From contig JACPYP010000012.1 of assembly GCA_016195985.1 (NCBI GenBank), positions 62,001-126,000 of the forward strand: DNA of 64,000 bases, given 5' to 3'. The stretch is from Acidobacteriota bacterium (GTDB lineage Bacteria > Acidobacteriota > Holophagae > Holophagales > Holophagaceae). The notes beneath the pieces are model-generated. The model was not told where the DNA came from. It saw only the letters and a list, made by a program, of their open reading frames with translations, and searched no databases. The position numbers and the translations under genes are program-made. Below are positions 44,375 to 53,237 of this stretch, in pieces (position 1 is the first letter of the stretch; every line of letters begins with the position of its first letter).

Positions 44375-44875
44375 ATGCGCAAGCCTAAGATCGAACGGCC
44401 AGAAGAACAGCAGCGTTTCGAGACCTTTCTCCGTTCGCGGCAGCTGAAGCTGACGGGTGAGCGGCTGGAGTTGGTAGAGGAGGTTTTCGGCCAGCCCCAC
44501 CACTTCGATGCCGACCAGCTGCACATGGCGCTGAAGCAGAAGGGGAAGGCCATCAGCCGGGCCACAGTGTACCGAACCCTCGATCTGCTGGTGCAGTGCG
44601 GGCTGGTGCGCAAGAGCAGCTTCGGCGATCAGTTCGCGCACTACGAGGCGGTGCGCAGCAACGAGCACCATGACCATCTCATCTGCCTGAACTGCGATGC
44701 CATCATCGAGTTCTTCCGCCCGGACCTGGAGGCCTTGCAGGAACAGATCTGCCGGGAATTCAGCTTCAAGCCCATGCACCACAGCCATCAGATCTTCGGC
44801 CTTTGCAAGGCCTGCCAGGGCCAGGCCACCGATGATTCCGCGCTCGCCCACCGGTTGAGCCAGCTGAATACTTGA
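44375..44875 (+). CDS. fur: Fur-family metalloregulator
   Basis: A 166-residue protein from ATG 44375 (GAGG upstream). The winged helix includes FHDADQLHMALKQ-like DADQLHMALKQKGKAISRAT, VYRTLDLLVQCGLV; the metal/dimer part has HHDHLICLNCDAIIEF and the second Cys pair CKACQ, matching the structural zinc site of Fur, with the HHDH motif of the regulatory site. It probably represses iron-uptake genes such as feoAB at 50 kb; the subfamily (Fur, Zur or PerR) is not certain. Its stop TGA is the first three bases of the repeat copy B. Confidence 0.85.
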   Translation: MRKPKIERPEEQQRFETFLRSRQLKLTGERLELVEEVFGQPHHFDADQLHMALKQKGKAISRATVYRTLDLLVQCGLVRKSSFGDQFAHYEAVRSNEHHDHLICLNCDAIIEFFRPDLEALQEQICREFSFKPMHHSHQIFGLCKACQGQATDDSALAHRLSQLNT

Positions 44876-44993
44876 TGTTCTCCGGGGGTTCCGCGCTGCG
44901 CGCATACCCCCGGACCCCCGCGCTCGACGCGGCGGAGCCGCGCCTCGCTGAGCTCTCCTTTCTTCGTCGTTCCCTCTTCTGGGGGGCGGTGCG
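44873..44993 (+). repeat. GC-rich dispersed repeat, copy B
   Basis: Same sequence as 41705-41797 (TGATGTTCTCCGGGGG, CGCGGC-GGA-GCCGCG, CTCGCTG, CTCTCCTTTCTT, GGGCGGTGC) but with an extra 27 bases (44899-44925 approximately, including ACCCCCGGACCCCCG) after GTTCCGCGCT. Its first bases coincide with the fur stop codon, so the element abuts the end of that gene. Confidence 0.7.
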
Positions 44994-45036
44994 CCGCTCC
45001 CATAGCCGATGAAGAGGTAAGGCGCTAATCTGGACC

Positions 45037-46104
45037 ATGGCCAAACTCACGATCCAAGACCTCCAGCGCCTTCCCAAGACGGATCTGCATGTCCACCTGG
45101 ATGGCAGCCTCCGCATCCCGACCATTCTCGAGCTGGCCGAGCAGCAGAAGGTGAAGCTGCCTGCGGAATCCGTGGAGGGGTTGCGCCCCTTCGTCGAAGT
45201 GGGAGACGACTGCAAATCCCTGGTGGAGTACCTGCGCGCCTTCGACGTCACGCTGTCGGTGATGCAGACCTACGACAGTTTGGTGCGCACAGCCTTCGAG
45301 CTGGCCGAAGATGCCGCCAAGGAGAACGTGCGCTACATGGAGGTGCGCTACAGCCCCATCCTCCATCAGCAGAAGGGGCTCACGCTGCACGCCATCGTCC
45401 AGGCCGTGCTTGAGGGCCTGGCCCAGGCGGAGCGGCAGTACAACATCAAGACCGGCGTCATCCTCTGCGGCATGCGCCACATCTCGCCCGATATCTCGCT
45501 GAGACTGGCGGATCTCACGGTGGCCTTCAAGAACAAGGGCGTGGTGGGCTTCGACCTGGCGGGAGCCGAGGAGAATTTCCCCGCCAAGCGCCACAAGGAC
45601 GCCTTCGGCCGGGTGCTGCAGAACAACATCAATTGCACGCTCCACGCCGGGGAAGCCTACGGCCCCGAGAGCATCCACCAGGCGATCCACCTCTGCGGCG
45701 CCCATCGCATCGGCCATGGGGTGCGGCTCATCGAAGACGGCGATCTGCTGAACTACGTGAACGACCACCGCATCCCCCTGGAGTGCTGCCCTTCGAGCAA
45801 TGTGCAGACCAAGGCCGTGAAGAAGATGGCAGACCATCCCATCCGGCTGTTCTACGACCTGGGCCTGCGCGTCACGGTGAACACGGACAACCGCATGGTG
45901 ACGGGCACCACCGTCAGCCGGGAATTCCAGGTCATCCACGAGGAACTGGCCTTCAACCTCGAAGAAATCAAGGAACTCATCATCATGGGCTTCAAGAGCG
46001 CCTTCCTGCCCTACGCGCTCAAGCGGGCCATGCTGGCGGAAGTGGTCCACGAGCTGAAGGCCTTCAAGCCCGGCAGCCTGGAAAGCAAAAAGGAGCAGCT
46101 CTGA
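45037..46104 (+). CDS. add: Adenosine deaminase
   Basis: A 355-residue TIM-barrel enzyme. Zinc ligands: KTDLHVHLDGS (His-x-His, near 18-20), LHAGE (His, with catalytic Glu), HRIGHGVRL and VNTDNRMVTG (Asp). It converts adenosine to inosine in purine salvage. The full family length is present. A hairpin overlapping the next gene's ribosome site starts two bases after its stop, so add and nrnA are probably cotranscribed. Confidence 0.93.
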   Translation: MAKLTIQDLQRLPKTDLHVHLDGSLRIPTILELAEQQKVKLPAESVEGLRPFVEVGDDCKSLVEYLRAFDVTLSVMQTYDSLVRTAFELAEDAAKENVRYMEVRYSPILHQQKGLTLHAIVQAVLEGLAQAERQYNIKTGVILCGMRHISPDISLRLADLTVAFKNKGVVGFDLAGAEENFPAKRHKDAFGRVLQNNINCTLHAGEAYGPESIHQAIHLCGAHRIGHGVRLIEDGDLLNYVNDHRIPLECCPSSNVQTKAVKKMADHPIRLFYDLGLRVTVNTDNRMVTGTTVSREFQVIHEELAFNLEEIKELIIMGFKSAFLPYALKRAMLAEVVHELKAFKPGSLESKKEQL

Positions 46105-46105
46105 T

Positions 46106-46128
46106 ATCCTGACTTGTGAGGTCAGGAT
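46106..46128 (+). promoter_or_regulatory. Hairpin sequestering the nrnA ribosome-binding site
   Basis: ATCCTGAC (46106-46113) pairs perfectly with GTCAGGAT (46121-46128) around a seven-base loop. The right arm contains AGGA, the only Shine-Dalgarno for the ATG at 46133. Folding should restrict nrnA translation unless ribosomes finishing add disturb the stem. The T-tract is too short for an effective terminator. Confidence 0.5.
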
Positions 46129-46132
46129 TTCC

Positions 46133-47128
46133 ATGCTGGATCGCTTCGCCCACTTTCTCGATCGCCACGCGCGCGTGCTGCTCACCACCCATGAGAACCC
46201 GGATGGGGACGGCGTCGGTGCCGCCGTTGCCCTGGCCGCCTTCCTGAAGGCTGGGGGCAAACAGGCGCGGATCGTGGTGACACCTTCCCTGCCTGAAAAC
46301 CTGAGGTTCCTGGATCCAGAAGGCTGGATCGAAGCCTATTCCCCAGCCGGCGCGCATGCGGATCTCGCCGCATGGCCCGACGCCTGGCTGCTCATCGACG
46401 CCTCGGAGCCCCACCGCCTGGGCGTGCTGTACGGCGCTTTCGAAGCCACCAAGGCCGATCGGGCCTGCCTCGATCACCACCTGAAGGATGCTCCGAAGGG
46501 CTTCGATGCCGAGTTCACGGATCCCAGCGCCAGCGCCAGCGCGGAGCTGGTCTACGATCTCGTCCGTCCCCGCAGCGCCGGCGCCTTCCCGCCCATCATG
46601 GCCCAGGCCCTTTACGCGGGGCTGGTGAGCGACACGGGCAATTTCCGGCATTCCAACAGCACCCCCAAGGTGCACCAGGCCGCGGCGGACCTGTTGGCCC
46701 AGGGCGTCCATCCCGCGCGCACCTTCAACGCCCTCTACCAGACGGCCACGCCTGCCAAGATCAGGCTTTTCGGCCGGGCCATGGGCGGTTTGCAACTGCG
46801 GGAGGAGGGCCGCTTCGCCTACGTCACCGTGACCAGGGCGGATCTCGATGCGGTAGGAGCCACCCACGAGGATCTCGACGATCTGGTGGAGGAGCCGCGC
46901 AAGCTGAAAGGCGTGGAGGTGGCGGCTCTCTTCTCCGAGACGTCCGACGGCCGCTCCAAGGTCAGCCTCCGTTCCCGGGAGCGGGTGGATGTGAACGCGG
47001 TCTGTCGTTTGTTCGGCGGAGGGGGCCACCGCCTGGCCTCCGGCGCGAAGGTCGGCGAGCCCCTGGCCTCCTTTATCTCCCAGGTGGAAGCGGCCTTGCA
47101 CGCCCAGATGGAACGGGATTTTGTCTAA
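46133..47128 (+). CDS. nrnA: DHH/DHHA1 phosphoesterase (NrnA-type nanoRNase/pAp phosphatase)
   Basis: A 331-residue protein. DHH domain: THENPDGDGVGAAVAL (metal-binding Asp pair), LIDASEPHRLG, LDHHLKD, and GLVSDTGNFRHSN. DHHA1 domain ends with FGGGGHRLASGAKV, the GGGH substrate motif. NrnA degrades 2-5-mer RNA and pGpG and dephosphorylates pAp. The length and motifs are complete. Confidence 0.9.
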   Translation: MLDRFAHFLDRHARVLLTTHENPDGDGVGAAVALAAFLKAGGKQARIVVTPSLPENLRFLDPEGWIEAYSPAGAHADLAAWPDAWLLIDASEPHRLGVLYGAFEATKADRACLDHHLKDAPKGFDAEFTDPSASASAELVYDLVRPRSAGAFPPIMAQALYAGLVSDTGNFRHSNSTPKVHQAAADLLAQGVHPARTFNALYQTATPAKIRLFGRAMGGLQLREEGRFAYVTVTRADLDAVGATHEDLDDLVEEPRKLKGVEVAALFSETSDGRSKVSLRSRERVDVNAVCRLFGGGGHRLASGAKVGEPLASFISQVEAALHAQMERDFV

Positions 47129-47235
47129 TTTATAAACTGGACCCCAAGGGGTTGCTGAGAAAAGCCCCTGGTCTCAGACTTCAAGTTCGACCGAGCGGCA
47201 TCCCATGAGTTGACCGCTTTTGACACTGGACTCCC

Positions 47236-47895
47236 ATGTCACCCAAAGAACCCAGCAGCGCCCCGAAGCTTGAACTGTTCTGCAAGCTGCAAGCGGAGAA
47301 GGTCCCCTTCATCGCCAAAGCCAATGTGCCCTCCATCTTCGGCAAGTTCACGGTCTATGGCTTTCTGGAGCACGCCACGGGGAAAGAGCATCTGGCCATC
47401 GTGGCGGGAGAGATCGACGCGCGGCGACGCATTCCGGTGCGGATCCACTCCGAATGTTGGACCGGCGACGTGCTGGGCAGCCTCAAATGCGACTGCCGCC
47501 AGCAGCTGGAAGAAGCCCTGCGGCATATCGGCGAGCATGGCGGCATGGTGCTCTACCTCCGCCAGGAAGGACGCGGTATCGGCCTGCTGAACAAGCTCAA
47601 GGCCTACGCGCTGCAGGAGCAGGGACTCGACACCGTGGAGGCCAACCACTCCCTGGGTTTCCCGGATGACCTGCGCACCTACGACTGCGCCGTGGAAATG
47701 CTGAAGTTCTTCGGAATCACCCAGGTGAAGCTGCTCACCAACAACCCCCGGAAGATCGGCGCGCTGGAATCCGCAGGCATCGAGGTCGAACGGGAGCGGC
47801 ATCAGCTGGCGTCGAATCCGCACAATCTGCGCTACCTCAAGACCAAGGCCCGCAAGAGCGGCCACATGCTGGATTTCGAGGAAGAAGCGCTCTAG
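47236..47895 (+). CDS. ribA: GTP cyclohydrolase II
   Basis: A 219-residue enzyme. Core motifs: VRIHSECWTGDVLGSLKCDC (zinc Cys residues), VLYLRQEGRGIGLLNKLKAY, DTVEANHSLGF and LLTNNPRKIGAL. It opens the imidazole ring of GTP in the first step of riboflavin synthesis. It is a stand-alone RibA without the RibB (DHBP synthase) fusion; no other rib genes are near. A 107-base gap precedes it with no FMN riboswitch seen. Confidence 0.93.
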   Translation: MSPKEPSSAPKLELFCKLQAEKVPFIAKANVPSIFGKFTVYGFLEHATGKEHLAIVAGEIDARRRIPVRIHSECWTGDVLGSLKCDCRQQLEEALRHIGEHGGMVLYLRQEGRGIGLLNKLKAYALQEQGLDTVEANHSLGFPDDLRTYDCAVEMLKFFGITQVKLLTNNPRKIGALESAGIEVERERHQLASNPHNLRYLKTKARKSGHMLDFEEEAL

Positions 47896-47948
47896 CCATT
47901 CACCTTCATTCTTTGACACCCGGCCTCTGAGGCCGATAGCGAAGGCAT

Positions 47949-48392
47949 ATGGACACTCCCGTTTCGTACCAGGCCGTTTACGACATCTCGCATGTCATCC
48001 AGCTTTCCGTCGCGCCGGTCTTCCTGCTGACCTCCATCGGCACCATCCTGGGGGTGCTTTCCACGCGGCTGGCCCGGATCATCGACCGGGCCCGGGCCCT
48101 CAACGACAAGCTGGAGAGCGCCGCGGAGACGAAGGCCCGCCTGATCCACGAGGAGATGCACATCCTCGCCCAGCGGAGGCATCTGGTGAACCTGGCCATC
48201 ACCGGAGGAACCACCTCGGCCCTGCTGGTGTGCGTGAGCATCGCCACGGTGTTTCTGGGGGCCATGCTCAAGGTCAACGTGGCCATGGCCGTGGCGCTGC
48301 TGTTCATCCTATCCATGGCCGCCTTCGTGGCCGCGCTGGTGTTCTTCCTGCGGGAGATTCTGCTCGCGGTGCGAAGCCTGGATCTGGTTTGA
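47949..48392 (+). CDS. DUF2721-family membrane protein
   Basis: A 147-residue protein with three hydrophobic spans (about 14-36, 80-100, 106-130). The N-terminal HVIQLSVAPVFLLTSIGTILGVLSTRLARIIDRAR is the DUF2721 signature, followed by a charged cytosolic helix. Function unknown. It ends 9 bp from the convergent rluB gene. Confidence 0.8.
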   Translation: MDTPVSYQAVYDISHVIQLSVAPVFLLTSIGTILGVLSTRLARIIDRARALNDKLESAAETKARLIHEEMHILAQRRHLVNLAITGGTTSALLVCVSIATVFLGAMLKVNVAMAVALLFILSMAAFVAALVFFLREILLAVRSLDLV

Positions 48393-48401
48393 GTCTGGAC
48401 G

Positions 48402-49289
48402 CTACAGACTCTTAATGGCCGCGATCTCCTGGGGGCTGAGGAAGCGCCATGCGCCGGGCTTCAGCATGGGGTCGGCCAGGGGACCGAACTGCACGCGGCG
48501 CAGCTTGCTGACGGGATGGCCCACGGCTGCGAACATGCGGCGGATCTGCTGGTTCTTGCCCTCGGTGAGGGTCACCTTCAGCCAAGGGTTGTCGCCCTTC
48601 TCGGCCACCTCGATATGGCAGGGCTTCAGGCGGCGTCCGCTGAGAAGGAAGCCCTCCTGGAATTCCTTCAGCAGCTCGGGCCGAGGATTGCGATGGACCT
48701 TCACCAGGTAGACCTTGGGGATCTCGTGCTCCGGCCCCATGAGCACCTGGGCGAGGGCTCCGTCATTGGTCATGAGCAGGAGGCCCTCGGAATTGAAATC
48801 GAGGCGGCCCACGGGATAGAGGCGGCCGGGCACGTCGCGGATCAGGGCCATGACCGTGGGGCGGCCCTGGTCGTCCTTCACGGTGGTGACATAGCCCTTG
48901 GGCTTGTTCATGAGGATGTAGACCGGCGCCTCTTTTTCGATGGGAATCAGGTCCACGGTAATCTCATCGCGCTTGGGATTGGCGCAGGTCCCCAGTTCGG
49001 TGATGGTGACGCCGTTCACCTGCACCCGGCCATCGAGGATGATCTCCTCGCAGGCCCGGCGGCTGGCGATGCCTGCCGCCGCGAGGATCTTCTGCAAACG
49101 CTCCTGCCCGGGGCCGCCGGGCCGGGGGCCGGTCTTCCGGGGTTTCGCGGGCGCGGGCTTGGCCGTGGTTTTGGTTTTAGGAGAAGCCGCCGGGCTCGCG
49201 GACCGGTTCGAGGGCCGTCCAGTTGGACGTGCGGTGGCTTTCCTGGCGGCGGGCGCGGTTCCAGCCCTCTTGAGGGCGAACTTTCTCAT
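48402..49289 (-). CDS. rluB: Pseudouridine synthase, RluB/RsuA family
   Basis: A 295-residue protein. An N-terminal Lys/Arg/Pro/Ala tail (1-60) is followed by an S4 RNA-binding domain (ERLQKILAAAGIASRRACEE) and the catalytic domain with GRLDFNSEGLLLMTND (catalytic Asp) and GKNQQIRRMFAAVGHPV. It isomerises a uridine in 23S or 16S rRNA; S4 plus the motif set fits RluB (U2605) best, but RluE/F or RsuA cannot be excluded. The basic tail resembles that of E. coli RluB, at the other end. Confidence 0.87.
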   Translation of the reverse strand: MRKFALKRAGTAPAARKATARPTGRPSNRSASPAASPKTKTTAKPAPAKPRKTGPRPGGPGQERLQKILAAAGIASRRACEEIILDGRVQVNGVTITELGTCANPKRDEITVDLIPIEKEAPVYILMNKPKGYVTTVKDDQGRPTVMALIRDVPGRLYPVGRLDFNSEGLLLMTNDGALAQVLMGPEHEIPKVYLVKVHRNPRPELLKEFQEGFLLSGRRLKPCHIEVAEKGDNPWLKVTLTEGKNQQIRRMFAAVGHPVSKLRRVQFGPLADPMLKPGAWRFLSPQEIAAIKSL

Positions 49290-49332
49290 GGCAGCTCCTT
49301 CGGCGTCTCCCGACGCGGAATGAATCAGTGTA

Positions 49333-49902
49333 TCAGGCCGGATGGGTCGCGGTGGCGCGCAGGAAGTAGTGGATGCCCGAAGCCAGCACCAGGGCGGCGA
49401 CGACGTAATACATCTCCGGCAGCAGAGGATCCATCCAGGGCCGGTAGCCCATGGCGTTGAAGAGCAGCCCCAGGGCCACGGCGATCAGCTGCATGGCCGT
49501 GCTGAGCTTTCCGAGAAAGCTGGGGTGGAACTTGCTGTCGCTGAGCCGATCCACCGAGGCGAAGGCGTAGAAGGAGATGACCAGGTCCCGCATGATGGCC
49601 AGGATGGCCACCCAGACGGGGATTGGAGCTGTCATGCCCTGGGTTCGCCAGGCCATGAGGATGAAGGCCGTGGTCATCAGCAACTTGTCCGCGGCGGGAT
49701 CGAGAATCGCGCCCAGATCGGAACGCTGATTGAAGGTCCGGGCGATGAGGCCATCCAGCAGGTCGGTAAACCCTGCCGCGGCAAACAGGATGCAAGCCTG
49801 CCAGTAGTGTCCGTACCAGACCGCGATGGCGAAAAAGGGGATCGCCAGGATCCGCAGCAGGGTCAGCGCATTGGGGAGGGTGATGGGGCTGGAGGCGTTC
49901 AT
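49333..49902 (-). CDS. pgsA: CDP-diacylglycerol-glycerol-3-phosphate 3-phosphatidyltransferase
   Basis: A 189-residue membrane enzyme with the CDP-alcohol phosphotransferase signature DLLDGLIARTFNQ ... GAILDPAADK (D-x2-D-G-x2-A-R ... G-x3-D-x3-D) at about 46-72. Five to six hydrophobic spans follow, and the start LPNALTLLRILAIPFF is typical of PgsA. It makes phosphatidylglycerol phosphate at the inner membrane. It diverges from feoA. Confidence 0.9.
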   Translation of the reverse strand: MNASSPITLPNALTLLRILAIPFFAIAVWYGHYWQACILFAAAGFTDLLDGLIARTFNQRSDLGAILDPAADKLLMTTAFILMAWRTQGMTAPIPVWVAILAIMRDLVISFYAFASVDRLSDSKFHPSFLGKLSTAMQLIAVALGLLFNAMGYRPWMDPLLPEMYYVVAALVLASGIHYFLRATATHPA

Positions 49903-49991
49903 TGGCTTCAGTTTAGACGGAGATCACATCCCTTCGTCTCTTCCTTGTTCCATGCTGGTCATGAGCTACACTGGTTGACGGAGTTGAGACT

Positions 49992-50237
49992 ATGACTCAA
50001 AATCTACCGATTCCCCTAAGTCAACTCCACCCTGGAGATCAAGGAGAAGTCGTCCAGGTGCAGGCCCAGGGACAGGTGCGCCAGCGCCTGCTTGAGATGG
50101 GCTTCATCCGCGGCGCGCTCCTTAGGGTCGAGAAGCTCGCGCCCTTGGGCGATCCCATGGAACTGGTGATCAAGGGCTACCACCTGTCTCTGCGGCGCGA
50201 GGAAAGCGCCTGCATCCTCGTCCAGCCGGTGGCCTGA
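49992..50237 (+). CDS. feoA: Ferrous iron transport protein FeoA
   Basis: An 81-residue SH3-like protein: PLSQLHPGDQGEVVQV, RQRLLEMGFIRGALLRVEKL and GDPMELVIKGYHLSLRREE. FeoA partners FeoB, probably by contacting its G domain. The TGA overlaps the feoB ATG (TGATG). A weak sigma-70-like pair TTGTTC/TACACT (49945-49972) precedes it; no obvious Fur box was seen. Confidence 0.93.
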   Translation: MTQNLPIPLSQLHPGDQGEVVQVQAQGQVRQRLLEMGFIRGALLRVEKLAPLGDPMELVIKGYHLSLRREESACILVQPVA

Positions 50238-52408
50238 TGACGCTTACCATCGCCCTTGCAGGCAACCCCAATTGCGGCAAGACCACGTTGTTCAATGCCC
50301 TCACTGGGGCGCGTCACCACGTGGGCAACTGGCCCGGCGTCACCGTGGAACGGCGCAGCGGAACCTTCGAGGATGGGGGGACCACCCTGGAGGTGGTGGA
50401 TCTTCCCGGCACCTATTCGCTGTCCGCCCGCAGCGAGGATGAGAAAGTGGCCTCGCAGTTCCTGGCCTCGCCCGAAGTGGATCTCGTCTTGAACGTGCTG
50501 GACGCTTCCAACCTCGAGCGAAACCTCTACCTCAGCACGCAGCTGCTGGAGCTGGGCAAGCCCGTGGCCTTCGTGTTGAACATGGTGGACGACGCGGAGA
50601 ACCGCGGCGTCCGCATCGACGTGCATGCCCTGGAGCAGCTGCTGGGCGGCCCGGTGATTCCCACCGTGGGCAACCGGGAACTGGGCATCACCGAACTGAA
50701 GACGCTGCTCTCGGCCATGGCCCGCGGCGAGTCCAACCGGTGCCGCCGCATCACGGTGGACTACGGCCATGACATCGAGGGCGAGCTCACGAAGCTGCAG
50801 ACGGAAATCCGCCGGGACGAGCAGCTGGAAGCCGCCATGCCTCCCCGCTGGCTGGCCCTTCAGCTGCTGGAAAACAATGCTGAGGCCAAGCGCGTGGTGG
50901 CCGAAAGCCACGCCGCCGAGGCCATCAAGCAGCAGCTTGCCAGGAGCTTCGCCTTCCTGGAGCCCCACCTCGGAGCCGACGGCGCCACCCTGGTGGCCGA
51001 ACGCCGCTACGGTTTTGCCCACGGCCTTGTGAAGGAAGTGGCCACCGCGCCCGACGACAAGCAGACTCCCACCTCGAAGCTGGATGCGGTGCTCACCCAC
51101 CGGGTGATCGGCATCCCCATCTTCCTGGGCGTTCTGGCTCTCATGTACTCGCTGTCCTTCATCCTGGGGAAAATCCCTCAGGACTGGATCGCTGACGGCT
51201 TCAAAGCCTTGTCAGGCTTCGCCGCATCGCGCCTGCCCGCGGGCGAGCTCACCAGCCTGCTGGTGGACGGCATCATTCCCGGCCTCAGCGCGGTCATCGT
51301 GTTCGTGCCCGTGATCATGATTCTCATGGGCTGCATCGCCTTCCTGGAAGACACGGGCTACATGGCCCGGGCGGCCTTCATCATGGACCGACTCATGCAC
51401 GTCATGGGCCTGCACGGGAAGAGCTTCATCCCCCTCATCATGGGCAGCGGCTGCAACGTGCCGGCCATCCAGGCTGCGCGCACCATCGAAAGCCCTCAGG
51501 ACCGCCTCATCACCATGCTGGTGACGCCGCTGGTGAGCTGCTCGGCACGGCTGCAGGTCTACATCGTCATCGCGGGCACCTTCTTCACGCCCTTCAAGGC
51601 GGCGATCGCCATTATCGCCATGCACTTCCTGGGCCTGGCCCTGGCCGTGCTCATGGGCCGGCTGCTGCGAAGCGCCCTGTTCAGCGGCCCCAGCTCTCCC
51701 TTTGTCATGGAGCTGCCGCCCTACCGCCTGCCCACCCTGAAGGCCACGGTCATCCACATGTGGGAGAAGGGTTCCATCTTCCTCACACGCGCGGGCACCA
51801 CCATCTTCGCGGGCGCCACCCTGGTGTGGTTCCTGTCGCGTTACCCCGGCATCGCCAACCGCGAGTGGACCCTGGAGTACCAGCAGCAGTGCCAGGCCGT
51901 CGCGGCCCTCAATCTGCCCAAGGCCGAAGCCGAGGACCGGCTCAAGGATTTGCAGCTGGCCCACGAGAGCCGCATCGTCAACAGCAGCCTGGCGGCCCGC
52001 CTGGGCCAGAAGGTGGAGCCGGTGCTGCGGCCCATCCTGGATCCCGACCACAAGAGGGCCGAGGCCTGGAAAGATGTCATCGCCCTCACCGCCGGATTCG
52101 TGGCCAAGGAAATCGTGGTGTCCACCATGGCGGTCATCCATCAAGCCAGCGAAGAGCCCAAGGAGGGCGAACGTCTCAGCCCCCTGCAGGTCGCCTTGCG
52201 GGACGGTTCGGGCCTGTCGCCGCTCACGGCCCTGGCCTTCATGGTCTTTACCCTCATCTACACGCCTTGCCTGGGCACCATCGCCATGATCCGCCGCGAA
52301 GCGGGCAGCTGGGGCTGGGCGGCCTTCACCGTGGGGTATGGGCTGGCCCTGGGCTGGGGATTGGCCTGGATCACCGTGGCCGCCGGCCGCGCCCTTGGAT
52401 TCGCCTGA
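50237..52408 (+). CDS. feoB: Ferrous iron permease FeoB
   Basis: A 723-residue protein. The N-terminal G domain has GNPNCGKTTLFNALTG (G1), DLPGTYSLSARS (G3) and LNMVDD (G4); a GDI helical region follows, then the permease with two Gate motifs (GCIAFLEDTGYMAR; CSARLQVYIVIAGTFF) and about ten spans, including MGSGCNVPAI with its conserved Cys. It imports Fe(II) under anoxic conditions, fitting an iron-cycling lifestyle. The length is normal. Confidence 0.95.
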   Translation: MTLTIALAGNPNCGKTTLFNALTGARHHVGNWPGVTVERRSGTFEDGGTTLEVVDLPGTYSLSARSEDEKVASQFLASPEVDLVLNVLDASNLERNLYLSTQLLELGKPVAFVLNMVDDAENRGVRIDVHALEQLLGGPVIPTVGNRELGITELKTLLSAMARGESNRCRRITVDYGHDIEGELTKLQTEIRRDEQLEAAMPPRWLALQLLENNAEAKRVVAESHAAEAIKQQLARSFAFLEPHLGADGATLVAERRYGFAHGLVKEVATAPDDKQTPTSKLDAVLTHRVIGIPIFLGVLALMYSLSFILGKIPQDWIADGFKALSGFAASRLPAGELTSLLVDGIIPGLSAVIVFVPVIMILMGCIAFLEDTGYMARAAFIMDRLMHVMGLHGKSFIPLIMGSGCNVPAIQAARTIESPQDRLITMLVTPLVSCSARLQVYIVIAGTFFTPFKAAIAIIAMHFLGLALAVLMGRLLRSALFSGPSSPFVMELPPYRLPTLKATVIHMWEKGSIFLTRAGTTIFAGATLVWFLSRYPGIANREWTLEYQQQCQAVAALNLPKAEAEDRLKDLQLAHESRIVNSSLAARLGQKVEPVLRPILDPDHKRAEAWKDVIALTAGFVAKEIVVSTMAVIHQASEEPKEGERLSPLQVALRDGSGLSPLTALAFMVFTLIYTPCLGTIAMIRREAGSWGWAAFTVGYGLALGWGLAWITVAAGRALGFA

Positions 52409-52415
52409 GGTAGCC

Positions 52416-52565
52416 ATGAGCGTACAGAGCATCCTCGCCTTTTCCGCCGTCGGCTTCGCGGCCCTCTACTTCATCCGGGGGGCCGTCCAGGATCTGAGCG
52501 CCCCCAAGGGCGCCGCCTGCGGCAAATGCAGCTCGGGCGGCTGCCCCGCGGCCCGGAAAGGCTGA
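52416..52565 (+). CDS. FeoB-associated Cys-rich membrane protein
   Basis: A 49-residue protein seven bases after feoB: one N-terminal membrane span (SILAFSAVGFAALYFI) and a short Cys-rich tail CGKCSSGGCPAA. This matches the small FeoB-associated proteins (sometimes annotated FeoC-like or P12-like) thought to assist ferrous iron handling. TGAGG precedes the ATG. Confidence 0.8.
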   Translation: MSVQSILAFSAVGFAALYFIRGAVQDLSAPKGAACGKCSSGGCPAARKG

Positions 52566-52580
52566 GGCGCGGGAGGCCCC

Positions 52581-53234
52581 ATGCGCTTCATCTTCGAGCA
52601 GATCCGGGTGGGAGGAGACCGCAACTTCGGCTACCTGTTGGGTGACCGGGAGGCGGGCGCGGGCCTGCTTATCGACCCCTCCTACTCGCCTGAAGCCATG
52701 GTGGAGCGGGCCCAGGCGCAGGGCTTGAAGGTGACCCACATCCTCAACACCCATGGCCACCCGGACCACACCAACGGCAACGAGGTGGCGAAGGCCCTCA
52801 CGGGGGCCCCCATTGCAGGGGGGCCGAAGCATCCCGGCCCCGTGGACCTCACGCTGCGCGATGGCGACGTGGTGCCATTCGGGCAGTACATCCTGCGCGT
52901 GTGGCATGTTCCCGGCCATCATCCGGATCACCTGGCTTTTTTGGTCGAGGGCCTGGATGCCGCGTTCACGGGCGACCTGCTTTTTGTGGGCAAGGTGGGA
53001 GGCACCCAGACCGAGGCCGATGGCCGCACTGAGTGGGCCAGCCTCCAGCGCCTGCTGAAGGCTTGGCCCGACACCACGACCCTCTGGCCGGGCCACGACT
53101 ACGGCGCCCGGCCCAGTTCCACGGTGGCCTGGGAGAAGCGCAACAATCCCTTCCTGCTCTGCGCCGACGTGGAGGCCTTCCTGAAGGCGAAGCAGGCATG
53201 GCCGGCCTTCAAAGCCAGGCACGGACTGCGCTGA
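52581..53234 (+). CDS. Metallo-beta-lactamase-fold hydrolase (glyoxalase II-like)
   Basis: A 217-residue protein. The di-metal motif NTHGHPDHTNGN (His-x-His-x-Asp-His, near 57-62), HVPGHHPDH, FTGDLLF and WPGHDYG supply all ligands. Length and pattern fit the short glyoxalase II/YcbL group rather than persulfide dioxygenases. It ends three bases before the convergent GH92 gene. The substrate is probably a thioester, by family. Confidence 0.85.
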   Translation: MRFIFEQIRVGGDRNFGYLLGDREAGAGLLIDPSYSPEAMVERAQAQGLKVTHILNTHGHPDHTNGNEVAKALTGAPIAGGPKHPGPVDLTLRDGDVVPFGQYILRVWHVPGHHPDHLAFLVEGLDAAFTGDLLFVGKVGGTQTEADGRTEWASLQRLLKAWPDTTTLWPGHDYGARPSSTVAWEKRNNPFLLCADVEAFLKAKQAWPAFKARHGLR

Positions 53235-53237
53235 GGT

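Noticed and set aside
47129-47235. Possible riboswitch (GCTGAGA core) before ribA
   Set aside because: A GGGG-GCTGAGA-CCCC stem resembles part of a TPP element, but the second conserved half (GAACCTGAT ... TAATACCAGC) is missing, and no FMN-element conserved boxes occur.
49903-49991. Fur box upstream of feoA
   Set aside because: No recognisable GATAATGATAATCATTATC-like symmetry could be found by eye.
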